Assembly (NCBI GenBank): GCA_963383645.1
Contig: OY726569.1
Location: 79,117,211 to 79,181,210 of the forward strand
Direction of reading: 5' to 3'
DNA from: Muscardinus avellanarius
Taxonomy: Eukaryota; Chordata; Mammalia; Rodentia; Gliridae
DNA: 64,000 bases
The notes beneath the pieces are model-generated. The model did no database searches. It was given only the letters and a program-made list of their open reading frames with translations, and had not been told where the DNA came from. Below, one piece after another: positions 11,701 to 22,134 of the stretch. The stretch's first letter is position 1. Each line of letters begins with the position of its first letter. A program made the translations under genes and the position numbers.

Positions 11701-14700
11701 TGTGCGCCACCATGCCCGGCTTAGAAAATATTTTTATAAAGCAATAGCTGCTTTATTTAAAAATCAGATGATTCCTCTGATGGATCTGGGCAAATAAATT
11801 AAAAACTCAAGAAAAGATTTAGTATCCTAGGTGTCATTAAGAACATTCATAATTCATGGGAGTAGGTCAAAATATCAACATTAGCAGCAGGTTTTTTTGT
11901 TTGTTTTTTGCAGGTCTGGGGATGGAACCCAGGGGCATTTGACCTCCGAGCTACACCCCCTGCCCTATTTTTTATTCTTTATTTTGAAACAGGGTCTCAC
12001 TAAGTTGTGGGGAATAAAGAGCCGGGCATGGTGGAACACATTTGTAATCCCAGCATTTGGGAGGCTGAGACCGGAGGATCGTGGTTCACGGACAGCCTCA
12101 GCTACTTAGGCCCTTCGCAACTTAGTGAGACCCTGTTTCAAAATAAAGAATAAAAAATAGGGCAGGGGGTATAGCTTGGAGGTCGAATGCCCCTGGGTTC
12201 CAGCGCCAGACCCACAAAAAAGAAAAAGAAAAGAAGAAACAAAGTCTCACTAGGTTCCTCACTAAGTTGCTGAGACTGGCTTTAAACCTGTGATCCTCAT
12301 ATCTCAGCCTCCCTAGTACTGGGATTATAGGCATGCACTACCACACCCAGCATTTTGGCTCATTTTTAAATATTTTTTCCCCAGGTGGGCATGGTGATGC
12401 ATACCTGTAATTCAAGCACTTGAGAGGCTGAGGCAGGATATCAGGTTCAAGGCCAGCCTCAGTAACCTGTTTCAAAAGAAAAAGTAAAAATCAACCCACA
12501 AGGTATAGCTCAGGGGTAGAATGCCCTTGAGTTTAATCCCTAGTAACACTAAATAAATAATCAATTAATTTTTCCAAATGTTGGGATTACAAGTGTGTGC
12601 CACCATGCCCAGCGCATTCTACCTTTAAGCTACACCCCAGCCCTAATTTTTTATTCTTTATTTTGAAGGAGGGTCTCACTAACTTGTAGAGGGCCTCATA
12701 ATAATAATACATGCTTGTTAGAGTCTGTGGTGTGGAGTTTGGACAATTCCCAGGTTTCTTTATAAGCAGGTATCTCTTCTAGTTTTTAGTGTTCATTTCA
12801 GTGTCTTACTCTGCTGCCATTCGGGAAGTCTCCTGGGTCTCTTGAAGATAGGATATAATTCAGAGAATTTCTTTACAAGTTCTGTTATTAATTTTTTCTC
12901 CCCTTGGCAGGTATCCCTTGTATAACTGATTGTGTAATGGCTGAAATTGAAAAACTGGGGCAGAAGTATCGAGTGGCTTTAAGGTAAGAAGGAGCTAGTC
13001 TAGATGTATCCTTTGTTGGTATACTAAAGATTCTTTGGGACCTTCTTTCTCTTTGCTGTCCAAAATATAATTAATTAGTATAAATAAAAATCAGGTGAAA
13101 CCATTTGTAATTTAAAAAGCAAATATTTGAGACAGGCACAGTAGCACACACCTGTAATCCAAGTACCTAGGAGCTGAGACAGGAGGATATCAAGTTAGTG
13201 CCCAGCTTGGATAACTCAGTGAAACCCTGTTTCAAAATAATAAATAAGGGGGTGGGAATGGATTGGAAATTGGGAAAAGGCTAAATAAGTGATGTATGCA
13301 TGTATGCCTCTACCATCTTCTACTCCATTAAGATGTATGACTACAATGCACCAATTTAAAAATTTTTTAAACAATAATAATAATAATAATAAAAAATAAG
13401 CCAGGCGTGGTGACACGCTTGTAATCCTACTCCTTGGGAAGCTGAAACAGGAAGATCACAGGTTCATGGCCAGCTTCAGCAACTTACGAGGCCCTCTACA
13501 AGTTAGTGAGACCCTCCTTCAAAATAAAGAATAAAAAATTAGGGCTGGGGTGTAGCTTAAAGGTAGAATGCGCTGGGCATGGTGGCACACACTTGTAATC
13601 CCAACATTTGGAAAGTTGAGACAGGAGGATTGCAGTTCAATGAAGCCTCAGCTACTTCTTAGTGAGGCCCTTTGCAACTCAGTGAGACCTTGTTTCAAAA
13701 TAAAGAATAAAAAATAGGGCTAGGGATGTAGCTTGGAGGTAGAATGCCCCTGGGTTCCATCGCCAGTACTCAAAAAAAAAAAAAAAAAAAAAAAGAAAAA
13801 AAATAGAATGCTCCTGGATTCAATCTCTAGTACCATACCAAAAAAAAAAAAAAGAAAGAAAAAGAAAAGGATTTGAAGTTGAGGAGATTTTAAGCTCAAG
13901 CTTTTTGAAATAAGAATCTCATACTTAAACAGTTCACACTTAAAATTTTGAATTTAAGCTGGGAGTGGTGGCGCACTCTTGTAATCCCAGCATTTGGGAG
14001 GCTGAGACCGGAGGATCGTGGTTCGCAGACAGCCTCAGCTACTTAGTGAGGCCCTCCGCAACTTAGTGAGACCCTCTTTCAAAATAAAGAATAAAAACTA
14101 GGGCAGGGGGTGTAGCTCAGAGATCAAATGCCCCTGGGCTCCATCCCCAGACCTGCAAAAAATAAATAAATAAATAAAATTTTGAATTTACTCCAAAAAG
14201 CACCCTTGAATTTAGAGTAGGTGTTCTTGAAGTGCGTCCATGGATCTTTATGTGTCCCAAAACCCTTTTCAGGGAGTTTATAAAACTTCACAATAATGCT
14301 TAGACATTGCTTTGTCACCGTGTTAGCCTTTACACTGATGACAAACTTGTTTATACCTTAATATGAATCAAAGCAATGGCCTTATAAAGGCTAGTAATCG
14401 TTGTTGTTTGTGTTTTAAGCCAGAATCACTTAAGAATGTCCTTGATGAAGCATAAAAGTTAAACTTTATTAAATCTCAACCCTCAAGAGGTTTTTCTTTT
14501 TTGATGAAGTGTGATAGATGCACAAAGCACTTCTGCATACCAGAGAACAGATGTCTCCATGAAAAGTGCCTATATGTGTGTTTGAGCTGTGAGCTGAACT
14601 AGCTACCTTTTCATGGAATATCATTTTTATGCAAGAAACAACTGATGAACACTGATTATTTAGACTTTGTTATTTAGCTGCTATTTTCTCAATAATTAAC

Positions 14701-15589
14701 AGCAGAGGCGAGAGCGGTGATACACCTTTGTAACCCCAGTAAAGGCTGAGACAGGGGGATCACAGGTTTGTGGCCAGGCTCAGCAATATAGGCTCTCTGC
14801 AATTTAGTGAAACCCTGTTTCAAAATAAAAGAATAAAATAGGGCTGGTGGTATAGCTCAAAGGTAGAATGATCCTGGGTTCAATCTCCAGTACCACTAAA
14901 AAAAAAAAGAAAAAAAAATTAACAGCAGTGAGCACATCTCTTTAAGGAAAACAACTTACCATATCTATTACCAGTGGAAAAATGTAAACATTCAAGTGAA
15001 AATTAGACTTTTGGAAAACCATGAGTTTATCACACTTTCATTATTAAAGATCTATTGAGTCCAGTGGAGGTACTGTGATATTTTTATACAATGTGTGATA
15101 AAAAGTGTCAATATTTGGCTGTGCTTAGTGGCTCATGCTTGTAATCCCAGCATTTGGGAGGCTGAGACAAGAGGATCGTGGTTCGTGGACAGCCTCAGCT
15201 ACTTAGTGAGGCCTTTTGCAACTCAGTGAGACCCTGTTTCAAACTAATAAAAAAAAAATAGGGCTGGGGGTGTAGCTTGGAGGTAGAGTACCCCTGGGTT
15301 TCATCCCCAGTACCAGAAAAAAAAAAAGTGTCAGTATTTGGACAATCAGTGTATTTCATCTAATCATTATTTTGTAAATGACAAATGATAGCTGGGCGTG
15401 GTGGTGCATGGTTATAATCCCAGCACTTGGGAGGCTGAGACAGGAGGATCCCACAGGTTCGAAGCCAGCCTCAGCTACTTAGTGAGGCTCTCAGCAACTT
15501 GGTGAGACCCTGTTTCCAAATAAAATATAAAATAGGTCTGGGAGTATAGCCCGGAGGTAGAAAGCCCCTGGGTTCCACCCCCAGTACCA

Positions 15590-15648
<59 letters not shown>

Positions 15649-18600
15649 CTGACAATGTCTCAAAATCATATATGGGTACAAGACATATTCAAAGTATAAA
15701 ACAGAGCTGAGCATGCTGGCATTCACCTGTAATCCTAGTACTTGGGAGGCTAAAATAGGAGAATGGCATGTTCACAGCCAGCTGCAGCTACTTAGGAGGC
15801 CCATTGCAACTTAGTGAAACCCTGTCTCAAAATAAAGAATAAGCAGCAGGGCGTGGTGGCACACGCTTGTAATCCCAGCATTTGGGAGGCTGAGACTGGA
15901 GGATCAGGGTTCGCGGACAGCCTTAGCTACTTAGTGAGGCCCTCTGCAACTCAGTGAGACCCGGTTTCAAAATAAAGAATAGGGCAGGGGGTGTAGCTCG
16001 GAAGTCGAATGCCCCTGGGTTCCATCCCCAGACCCGAAAAAAAAAATAAAATAAAATAAAAATAAAAATAAAATAAAGAATAAGCCGGGTGTGGTGGCAC
16101 ATGCTTATAATCCCAGCATTTGGGAGGCTGAGACAGGAGGATCTCGGTTCTAGGGCAGCCTCAGCTACTTAGTGAGGCCCTCTGCAACAAAACAGTTATA
16201 AATAAATATAAAAAAGGGGTATGGGGTGTAAATCAGAGGTAGAATACCACTAGGCTCAATTCCCATGTTTAAAACACAGACAGACACAGTATAAAATTAG
16301 GCCAGAAGATTTGTTTTTGGTCACTTTTATTTTTTTGTTTATTTAATTATTTTGAACTGAGGGTTGAACCCAGGGCATTCTTTTTTATTCTTTATTTTCT
16401 TTTTGTGTGTGTGTGGTATTAGGGATGGAACCCAGGGCATACTACCTCTGAGCTATACCCCCAGCCCTATTTTTTATTCTTTATTTTGAAACAGTCTCGC
16501 TGAATTGGGAAGGGCCTCACTAAGTAGATGAGACAGCCTACGAACCACGATCCTCCTGTCTCGACCTCCCAAATGCTAGGATTATAAGGATGTGCCACCA
16601 TGCCCAGTTTATTCTTTATTTTGAAACAGGTTCTCATTAAGTTGTGGAGGGCCTCACTAAGTAGCTGAGGCAGGCGGGAAACCTACAATCCTCTTGTCTT
16701 AGCCTCCCATGTACTTGGATTACAAGCATGTACCACCACACCTGGCTTGGTCACCTTTATTGACGTGTAACATACTGTAAAATTGAGGTATAACATACTA
16801 TAAAGTTTACTTAGTGCCAGGCGTGATGGCGCATGCTTGTAATCCTAGCGCTTGGGAGGCTGAGACAGGAGGATTGCACAGGTTCGAAGCCAGCCTCAGC
16901 TACTTATTGAGGCTCTCAGCAACTTAGTGAGACCCTGTTTCCAAACAAAATATAAAATAGGTCTGGGAGTATAGCCCGGAGGTAGAAAGCTTCTGGGTTC
17001 CACAAAAAAAAAAACACAAAAGTTTACTTAGTGAGACCCTGTTTCAAACTAAGAATTAAAAATAGCGCCACCACGCCCGGCCTTCCTAAGTTTTTGAGAC
17101 TGCCCTAAACTTGGAATCTTCCTTTCTCTGCCTCCTAAGTACTGGGGTTAGAAGTATACACCACCATACCCAGCTTGGTGCATTCTCCATCTTCATTTTA
17201 TCTTCATGTCTTCTCTTTTTTTTTTTTTCTGAATATATTTTTCCCATATTAACCTAATACTGAACTTCTGCAATATGGATTATTTTTTGTTACACTTGAT
17301 AGTCTGTGCTACCTTCTGTTTTTAAAATTCATTTCAGTGACTCATCATTATGTAACAGAAAGAATTTAGCTTTAGAGTTGGAGTTTTCTTTTTTCAAATT
17401 TATATGAAAATGATAAGTTTGAATTTTATTGCAAATAATATGAACATATATACAGATAATAACAAGTAAAAACCCAGTTGGAAGTGGTGTGCACACTTGT
17501 AATCCCCGCGCTTGGGAGGCTGAGACAGGAAGATTGCGCAGGTTCGAAGCCAGCCTCAGCTACTTAGGCTCTCAGAAATTTAGTGAAACCCTGTTTCCAA
17601 ATAAAATATAAAATAGATCTGGGGCTGTAGCCCAGAGGTAGAAGTCCCCTGGGTTCCATTCTCAGTACCACCAAAAAAAGTAAAAATCCTTCCTACAGGT
17701 CTTATATTCAAATGCAAATCTAGAAAGTATCAGAGAGAAGGATATATATTTTCTTAATTAAATTATATATATAGTTATTCACACACATACACATTTTTCA
17801 GTGGCCTCCTTTGTTTATTAAATACTTATATAGGACCTACTACATTCATACATACAGCTCTCCCTCACTTTTGTTTGTTTGCTTGTTTTTTTGTTTGTTT
17901 GTTTTTGTGGTGCTGGGGATGGAACCCAGGGGCATTCTACCTCTGAGCTACACCCCAACCCAATTTTTTGTTCTTTATTTTGATTCTGAAACAGGGTCTT
18001 ACTAAGTTGTGGAGTATTTCACTAGTTGCTGAGGCTGTCCTTGAACCTGAGGCCCTCCTGTCTCAGTCTCCCAGTACTAGGTTTATGAGCACATGCCAGC
18101 GCACACCTGGCACTACCTCACTTTTTTTTAATAGGATAGTCACCAAAATGTGTTTAACTTTTGCCTTCCTTAACAGATTATTTCTGTTTTTTCACAAATA
18201 TAAACTGCGGTAGTGGCCATCTTTTTGCCCATCTTCTAGTAGTACATTTGTGAAAAACAAATTAGTTTTGAATTTTGACTTTGAAAATTTTGTGATTTTA
18301 TTTTATTATTATTATTGATGGTACTAGAGATTGAACCCAAAAGCATTCTACATCTGAGCTATACCCCAGCCTAATTGTGTTTCTTATTTGGAAACCGGTC
18401 TTACTAGGTTGCTAAGTAAATTAAATTTATGTAAATTAATTTAAGAACTAAATTACTGGGGCTGGCTTCAAACCTGTGATCTTCCTGTCTCAGCCTCCCA
18501 AGTTCCAGGATTACAGTTATGCACCACTGCTCCCAGCTCAGAATTTTGTGATTATTTAATGAACACCTGGCACTTCCAATCATCAGCCATCAAACTTTGA

Positions 18601-21600
18601 CTCCTTGTTCTGTAAGTTGTCTTTCCAAATAAAGGATAAGCTTCTGGAAGAGGGTGCACTTGAAAATGTGCATATAGACCACATTGCTTTTATTTCAGTA
18701 CTTGAAGCACAGGAAATTATCCAATTGCATGAATGTTTTCTTTAATCCACTTTTATAACCCTGCAGAATTGCCAAGGACCCACGGTTTGAACGATTACCA
18801 TGCACACACAAAGGAACCTATGCAGATGACTGCTTAGTACAAAGAGTAACTCAGGTATCCAGTTTTTAAATGTTTACTTTGTGTTTAAAAAACATGGTCA
18901 ATAAAGTATCTAGGAATATAAGTTATAAAACAATTACATAGCATCCTCAGTGTAACTTGAGAAAGTGGATTGAAAATTTATACTCTAACTAGGAGTTATG
19001 GCACATGTTTGTAATACCAGCATTTGGGAGGATGAGACAGGAAGATCTTGGTTCATAGACAGCCTCAGCTGCTTAGTGAGGAGGCCATTTGCAACTCAGT
19101 GAGGCCCTGTTTCAAAATAAAGAATAAAAAATAGGTGCCGGGGGTGTACCTCAGAGGTAGAATACCCGTGGGTTCTATCCCCAGTATCACAGAGAAAGAA
19201 AGAAAGAGGGAGGGAGGGAAGAGGAGGAGGAGAAAGGGAGGGAGGGAGAAAAGAAAGAAAAAGAGAGAGAGAAGGAGGAGGGAGAGAGAGAAAAAGATGA
19301 AGGAAGGAAGGAAGGAAGGAAGGACGAAAATTTATACTCCAACCAGCACAAACTTAGGAAGGAAATATGGTTTCAGATCTCAGCACTTGCTTTGACTAGG
19401 TATGTGATTTGGGACACTTACAGATTCTTTATTATATAAATCTCTGAAATGGTTTAAGTGAGTTAATGTAGATATAATAATATGTCAAATTCCACCTCCC
19501 TGTGAATCTAAAATAAGGTTTCATTTCCTCACCATGCCGAAATTGTGTTCCTCTCCACTATGCCTAACCCAAAAATGTTTTTCAGTTACATCTGAAAGTC
19601 TCCCACGGTGCTGTCGCCCACATAGCCTAGAATAAGTAGGTTTTGAATTGTTCGGCTCTGGCCTCCTTGTCAAACACCACAAGAACTTCTGCTACTGATT
19701 GCCCTTATAAGAGCCTGTCTCAGGCTAGGGGTGTAGCTTAGTGGTCCAGTGCTTTCCTAGCATGTACCAGGTACTAGGTTCAATGACTTGCAAAGAGAGA
19801 AGCCTCTCCTTTGCTGAAGATAATTATCTTCATCTGGTGATCGCTCTACTGTCCCTTTAGCCACATCTTCCCATGGGTGAGGACAATATTTCCTGTAATT
19901 TCCCACAGTGTGGCTAGCACTACACTGCAACTTTTTATAAAACTCAGTGGAGATTTGGATATGACAGAAGTAAGGTACAAAAAAAGTTACAGCTTTCAGA
20001 TCTAAGCTCAAACTTCAGTTCCCAGATATCCTCTTCTCGGTTCCCAGCCCAGTGGGTAGCCTCTGCCCTCCACCACTAAGAGACCTCAGAGCACACACAA
20101 GCCCCATATCAGAGAAATGAGAGAGCTGTGCCTAGGGTCTAAGGTACTACTTCGCATTTGCATGCAGTCCTTTGGGGCATTTTTCCAAAACTAAGGAATG
20201 GTCTGCCCTAAATGTGAAAATCTTTTACACTAGGAAAACAAAAACAGTTTATAGCTTATAAACAGGTTTTTATCTTCTCTCCATCAAGATTTTTAGGATC
20301 ATATTCAATCCAGGCAGATTGTCATATATGTTATAAATAGGAGCTCCTAGATTATAGTAGCTACGCAACAGATTGTTACAGCCTTCCTTTCTAGTTACTA
20401 TGAAAATGAATGGTTCTTAAAAAAAAAAAAAAAAAGGAAGAAGCCAGGCGTGACAGTGCACGCTTGTAATCCCAGTACTTGGGAGGCTGAGACAGTAGGG
20501 TTGTGCAGGTTTGGAGCCAGCCTCAGCTACTTAGTGAGGCTTTCAGCAATTTAGTGAAATCCTATTTGCAAATAAAATATAAAATGGTCAGGGAGTGTAG
20601 CCCAAAGGTAGAAAGCCCCTGGGTTCCATCCCCAGTACCACACACACAAAAAAAAAGGAAAGTAAGTAAGAAAGAAAGAAATTGAATGGTTCGTCAAACT
20701 AGTCATGGCTATGCCATTTTCCAGTACTTATTAAGTACAACCAGGGAGCTCTATCTCAACATCAGTGGGTGTCTCTTTCAGCACAAGTGTTACATCGTGG
20801 CCACAGTTGACCGTGACCTTAAACGAAGAATCCGGAAGATCCCTGGAGTTCCTATCATGTACATTTCTAACCATAGGTGAGTAATTGATCTGGGGAAAGT
20901 AATTAAAGGTATATAGTTACCAGGTGTGGTATCACCACACGCTTCTAATCCCAGCATTTGGGAGGCTGAGACAGGAGGATTGCGGTTCGTGGCCAGCCTT
21001 AACTACTTAGTGAGGCCCTTTGCAACTCAGTGACTGTGTTTCAAAATTAAGAATAAAAGCCGGGCTTGGTGGCACACAATTGTGATCCCAGCATTTGGGA
21101 GCCTGAGACCGTAGGATCGTGGTTCTCATACAGCCTCAGCTACTTAGTGAGGCCCTTTACAACTCAGTGAGATCCTGTTTCAAAATAAAGAATAAAAAAT
21201 TGGGCAGAGGGTGTAGCTCAGAGGTCAAATGCCTCTGGGTTCCATCCCCAGATCCACAAAAAAAAAGAAATATTCCTTGGGTTCCTTGGGGTGTAGCTCA
21301 GAGGTAGAATGCCCCTGGGTTCAATCCCCAGTACCGCAAAAAAAAAAAAAGTATATAGTTGATATCAATTAAAAATGAGGTCAGATTATAAGGTGACAGA
21401 AGGACTTGAGGGAAGTTAACATATCAGATGTTTACATTATTATATTTTGCCGGGTGTGGTGTTGCACGCTTGTAATCCCAACATTTGGGAGGAGGATCAC
21501 ACAGGTTCAAAGCCAGCCTCAGCTACTTAGTGAGGCTCTCAGCAACTTAGTGAGACCCTGTTTCCAAATAAAGTATAAAATAGGTCTGGGAGTGTAGCCC

Positions 21601-22009
21601 AGAGGTAGAAAAGCCCCTGGATTTTTACTGGGGATTCCATCCCCAGTACCAAAAAAAAAAAGTCATTCTTTTTCCTTCTTTGATGTTTCGTAATAATGGG
21701 CTAAGGACTGAGCTTCCCTGGAGTCAGTCAGATCCTAATTATTCCACTTGCTAATTTTGTGAATTTGAAGAATAAAGACAATATCATATTACAGTGAACA
21801 TTTTGCTATTAGATCACTCATAATGAGGTTCCTCTAAAATGTTCCCACTGACAAAAAGGATTCACAGAGGGAGTGAGAGTTCCACAATGAAAAAGCATGA
21901 CTTCTTAGATGGATTCTGTACCCACCTTTGTCACTACTGTTGATTTTCTTTCCTACCCAGGTACAACATTGAGCGGATGCCCGATGATTATGGAGCCCCT
22001 CGGTTCTAA
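4310..22009 (+). CDS. FCF1: FCF1, rRNA-processing PIN-domain protein (complete, 8 coding exons)
   Basis: Joined exons 4310-4312, 4590-4657, 6203-6274, 6933-7081, 12911-12983, 18767-18854, 20782-20876 and 21961-22009 give 597 nt, or 198 aa plus stop, the usual length for vertebrate FCF1. All seven introns are GT-AG and every phase joins correctly. The N-terminus is lysine-rich ([15 protein letters not shown]), followed by a PIN nuclease domain at about residues 67-170. Candidate metal-binding acids are D72 (LVDTN), E109 (MAEIEK), D142/D143 (YADDC) and D161 (TVDRD); the C-terminus is [12 protein letters not shown]. Family knowledge: Fcf1/Utp24 is a nucleolar small-subunit processome endonuclease that cuts pre-rRNA at sites bounding 18S rRNA. 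I see no break. The gene starts in a GC-rich promoter apparently shared with AREL1, which suits a housekeeping gene. Introns 4 and 5 are the largest and are mostly transposons. Confidence 0.97.
4590..4657 (+). CDS. FCF1: FCF1 coding exon 2
   Basis: Acceptor tttcaag, donor gtgagt. Encodes residues 2-23 plus two bases of Leu24 ([20 protein letters not shown]..), a basic segment likely to contact RNA or carry a nucleolar signal (inference). Confidence 0.95.
4845..6034 (-). mobile_element. Cluster of minus-strand SINEs in FCF1 intron 2
   Basis: A right arm at about 4848-4934 followed by a dimer at 4935-5143; dimer 5179-5382; dimer 5610-5809, preceded by a (TTTC) run; type C dimer 5839-6034. All are in the same antisense orientation between exons 2 and 3. 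Confidence 0.85.
6203..6274 (+). CDS. FCF1: FCF1 coding exon 3
   Basis: Acceptor ttttttccag, donor gtaagt. Encodes the charged linker [23 protein letters not shown] before the PIN domain. Confidence 0.95.
6462..6683 (-). mobile_element. Dimeric SINE, type A, FCF1 intron 3
   Basis: Starts tgcgtgtctggggatgg and ends ccaccacgccagg. Confidence 0.9.
6933..7081 (+). CDS. FCF1: FCF1 coding exon 4
   Basis: Acceptor ttttcttcag, donor gtgagt. Encodes [20 protein letters not shown] and the start of the PIN fold ([15 protein letters not shown]), including the first conserved aspartate, D72. Confidence 0.96.
7253..7293. repeat. (TG)n microsatellite
   Basis: About 20 uninterrupted TG units in FCF1 intron 4. 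The following 7294-7730 is AT-rich, with no recognised element. Confidence 0.95.
7731..8130. mobile_element. SINE inserted in a SINE
   Basis: A plus-strand dimer (7731-7790 and 8013-8130) is split by a minus-strand dimer (about 7791-8012). The target duplication is roughly gatcaca on both sides. Confidence 0.8.
8167..8745. mobile_element. Three SINEs (-, + type C, + truncated) with (CA)n
   Basis: Minus dimer 8167-8380; plus type C 8417-8608; an internally deleted plus copy 8623-8745 whose tail is a (CA)n run at about 8710-8741. Confidence 0.85.
8950..9163 (-). mobile_element. Dimeric SINE inside the Tigger fossil
   Basis: Poly-T start at 8950 and end ccaccacgccaggc. Flanks tggtgttcct and tagtgttact look like a decayed target duplication. 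Confidence 0.88.
9412..9797. mobile_element. SINE in SINE inside the Tigger fossil
   Basis: A minus dimer (9412-9509 and 9732-9797) is split by a plus type B dimer (9511-9731). The pair is flanked by a repeated caaaagctaaaaac, the target duplication in Tigger sequence. Confidence 0.88.
9991..10646 (+). mobile_element. Three-deep nested SINE array (L-L-L-R-R-R)
   Basis: Left arms at 9991-10120, 10121-10262 and 10271-10413, then right arms at about 10419-10480, 10484-10555 and 10562-10627. Flanks aaagttttagtggtct (9975-9990) and aaagttgtagtggtct (10645-10660) are the outer target duplication, one mismatch apart. Confidence 0.88.
11405..11720 (-). mobile_element. Type C dimer plus extra left arm inside the Tigger fossil
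   Basis: Type C dimer 11405-11595, then a second left arm 11596-11720. Tigger-like sequence resumes right after it. Confidence 0.85.
11893..12352. mobile_element. SINE inserted in a SINE
   Basis: A minus dimer (11893-12010 and about 12236-12352) is interrupted by a plus type A dimer (12021-12232). Confidence 0.85.
12383..12698. mobile_element. SINEs just upstream of FCF1 exon 5
   Basis: Plus dimer 12383-12560, then minus fragments 12571-12614 (left-arm end) and 12615-12698 (right-arm start). 12699-12900 is unique and contains the exon 5 acceptor tract. Confidence 0.8.
12911..12983 (+). CDS. FCF1: FCF1 coding exon 5
   Basis: Acceptor cttggcag, donor gtaaga. Encodes [20 protein letters not shown], with the conserved PIN acidic residue E109. 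It is isolated between 5.8-kb introns rich in transposons. Confidence 0.96.
13131..13398 (+). mobile_element. SINE left arm followed by an L1 3' end
   Basis: Left arm 13131-13246. Then a 13247-13375 piece ending ctacaatgcaccaattt with an A-rich/(AAT)n tail, matching the L1 3' end seen elsewhere in this window (52160-52180). Confidence 0.65.
13399..13842 (+). mobile_element. SINE inserted in the right arm of a SINE
   Basis: Outer plus dimer 13399-13570 resumes at 13803-13842 (ctcctggattcaatctc). Inner plus type A dimer 13571-13802. Confidence 0.85.
13959..14176 (+). mobile_element. Dimeric SINE, type A
   Basis: Complete dimer with an (AAATA)n tail. It sits just left of the hAT fossil. Confidence 0.9.
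14705..14916 (+). mobile_element. Dimeric SINE inside the hAT fossil
   Basis: Flanked by attaacagcag on both sides (left copy ends at 14704, right copy 14917-14927), a clean target-site duplication. Confidence 0.88.
15114..15326 (+). mobile_element. Dimeric SINE, type A, inside the hAT fossil
   Basis: Flanked by aaaagtgtcaatatttgg and aaagtgtcagtatttgg, one mismatch apart. Confidence 0.88.
15391..15650 (+). mobile_element. Type B dimer with a long (TAAA)n tail
   Basis: Dimer to about 15590, then roughly 14 TAAA units at 15592-15648. Confidence 0.9.
15704..16290 (+). mobile_element. Three consecutive plus-strand SINEs
   Basis: Left arm 15704-15841; type A dimer 15845-16080 with a long A-rich tail; dimer 16084-16285 whose right arm (ggggtgtaaatcagaggtag) probably belongs to an outer copy. 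Confidence 0.82.
16350..16748 (-). mobile_element. Minus SINE inside a minus SINE
   Basis: Outer parts 16350-16398 and 16611-16748; inner complete dimer 16399-16610. The break falls in the A-rich linker. Confidence 0.82.
16816..17177. mobile_element. Plus type B dimer then minus left-arm fragments
   Basis: Dimer 16816-17021 is followed by an isolated right flank (gtttacttagtga repeated from 16805, a target duplication), a short ccaccacgcccggc remnant, and a minus left arm 17082-17177. 17178-17471 is unique. Confidence 0.75.
17472..18538. mobile_element. SINEs upstream of FCF1 exon 6
   Basis: Plus dimer 17472-17676, minus dimer 17889-18112, minus dimer 18300-18538. The gaps between them and 18539-18766 are AT-rich with no recognised element. 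Confidence 0.85.
18767..18854 (+). CDS. FCF1: FCF1 coding exon 6
   Basis: Acceptor ccctgcag, donor gtatcc, which is weaker than the other donors. Encodes [20 protein letters not shown] and DCLVQRVTQ, carrying the conserved D142/D143 pair. Confidence 0.96.
18986..19190 (+). mobile_element. Dimeric SINE with a polypurine tail
   Basis: A degraded type A dimer whose 3' tail runs straight into the polypurine tract. Confidence 0.85.
19191..19324. repeat. 134-nt polypurine tract (GAAA/GGA/GGAA mixtures)
   Basis: Purine-only on the plus strand except T19298. It lies in FCF1 intron 6. Confidence 0.95.
19385..19485 (+). mobile_element. Possible MIR fragment
   Basis: gactaggtatgtgatttggg followed by aagtgagttaatgtag resembles the MIR core, but it is strongly decayed. 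Confidence 0.35.
19486..20442. other. Mostly unique intron 6 sequence with one ID element
   Basis: A solo ID element lies at about 19718-19790 (aggggtgtagcttagtggtc with the retained loop tagcatgtaccaggtac). Nothing else was recognised. Confidence 0.6.
20443..20680 (+). mobile_element. Type B dimeric SINE next to FCF1 exon 7
   Basis: Ends about 100 bases upstream of exon 7. The tail is (CA)n, poly-A, then (GAAA)n. Confidence 0.9.
20782..20876 (+). CDS. FCF1: FCF1 coding exon 7
   Basis: Acceptor tctctttcag, donor gtgagt. Encodes [19 protein letters not shown] and [12 protein letters not shown], with the last conserved PIN aspartate, D161. Confidence 0.96.
20917..21661 (+). mobile_element. 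Nested SINE (L-[L-R]-R) and a type B SINE, FCF1 intron 7
   Basis: Outer left arm 20917-21056, inner dimer 21057-21268, outer right arm about 21278-21350; then dimer 21449-21661, whose right arm carries a small internal duplication around 21620. 21662-21960 is unique. Confidence 0.85.
21961..22009 (+). CDS. FCF1: FCF1 coding exon 8 (terminal)
   Basis: Acceptor cctacccag. Encodes [15 protein letters not shown] and stop TAA at 22007-22009. The 3'UTR begins at 22010. Confidence 0.97.
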
Positions 22010-22134
22010 TTCTTACAACAAAGTTCCTCTGCCTGCTTTCAACCAACTTTGTCTGCTTCAGTTCACTAAACATGCTATATAGCATGGATTATTCTTCTTG
22101 TCACCCATTTGCTCTTTTGAGCTGATTTTGGTTA

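Larger units (their letters stand above)
8753..11892 (+). mobile_element. Tigger1-like (pogo/mariner) DNA transposon fossil, split by SINEs
   Basis: Starts at a terminal-repeat-like cagcatacctagttttttt. The body runs 8753-8949, 9164-9411, 9798-9990, 10661-11404 and 11721-11892, about 1.55 kb in all. Transposase-like reading survives in shifting frames: [14 protein letters not shown] then KKILFRSL; a 'SAPGFQ' then 'LGADAS' stretch; and [11 protein letters not shown]. All lie in the order of the Tigger DDE transposase. Frameshifts and stops show it is dead. The 3' part, including the second terminal repeat, is missing. Confidence 0.85.
14330..15390 (+). mobile_element. hAT transposon fossil (Charlie/ZBED-SCAND3-like)
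   Basis: Sequence such as cttaagaatgtccttgatga, gagctgtgagctgaactagc, an aaggaaaacaactt stretch and attagacttttggaaaacc follows, in order, the coding region of a hAT transposase of the type domesticated in ZBED/SCAND3 genes. Numerous indels show it is dead. It is split by SINEs at 14705-14916 and 15114-15326. Family assignment is from recognition, not alignment. Confidence 0.6.
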
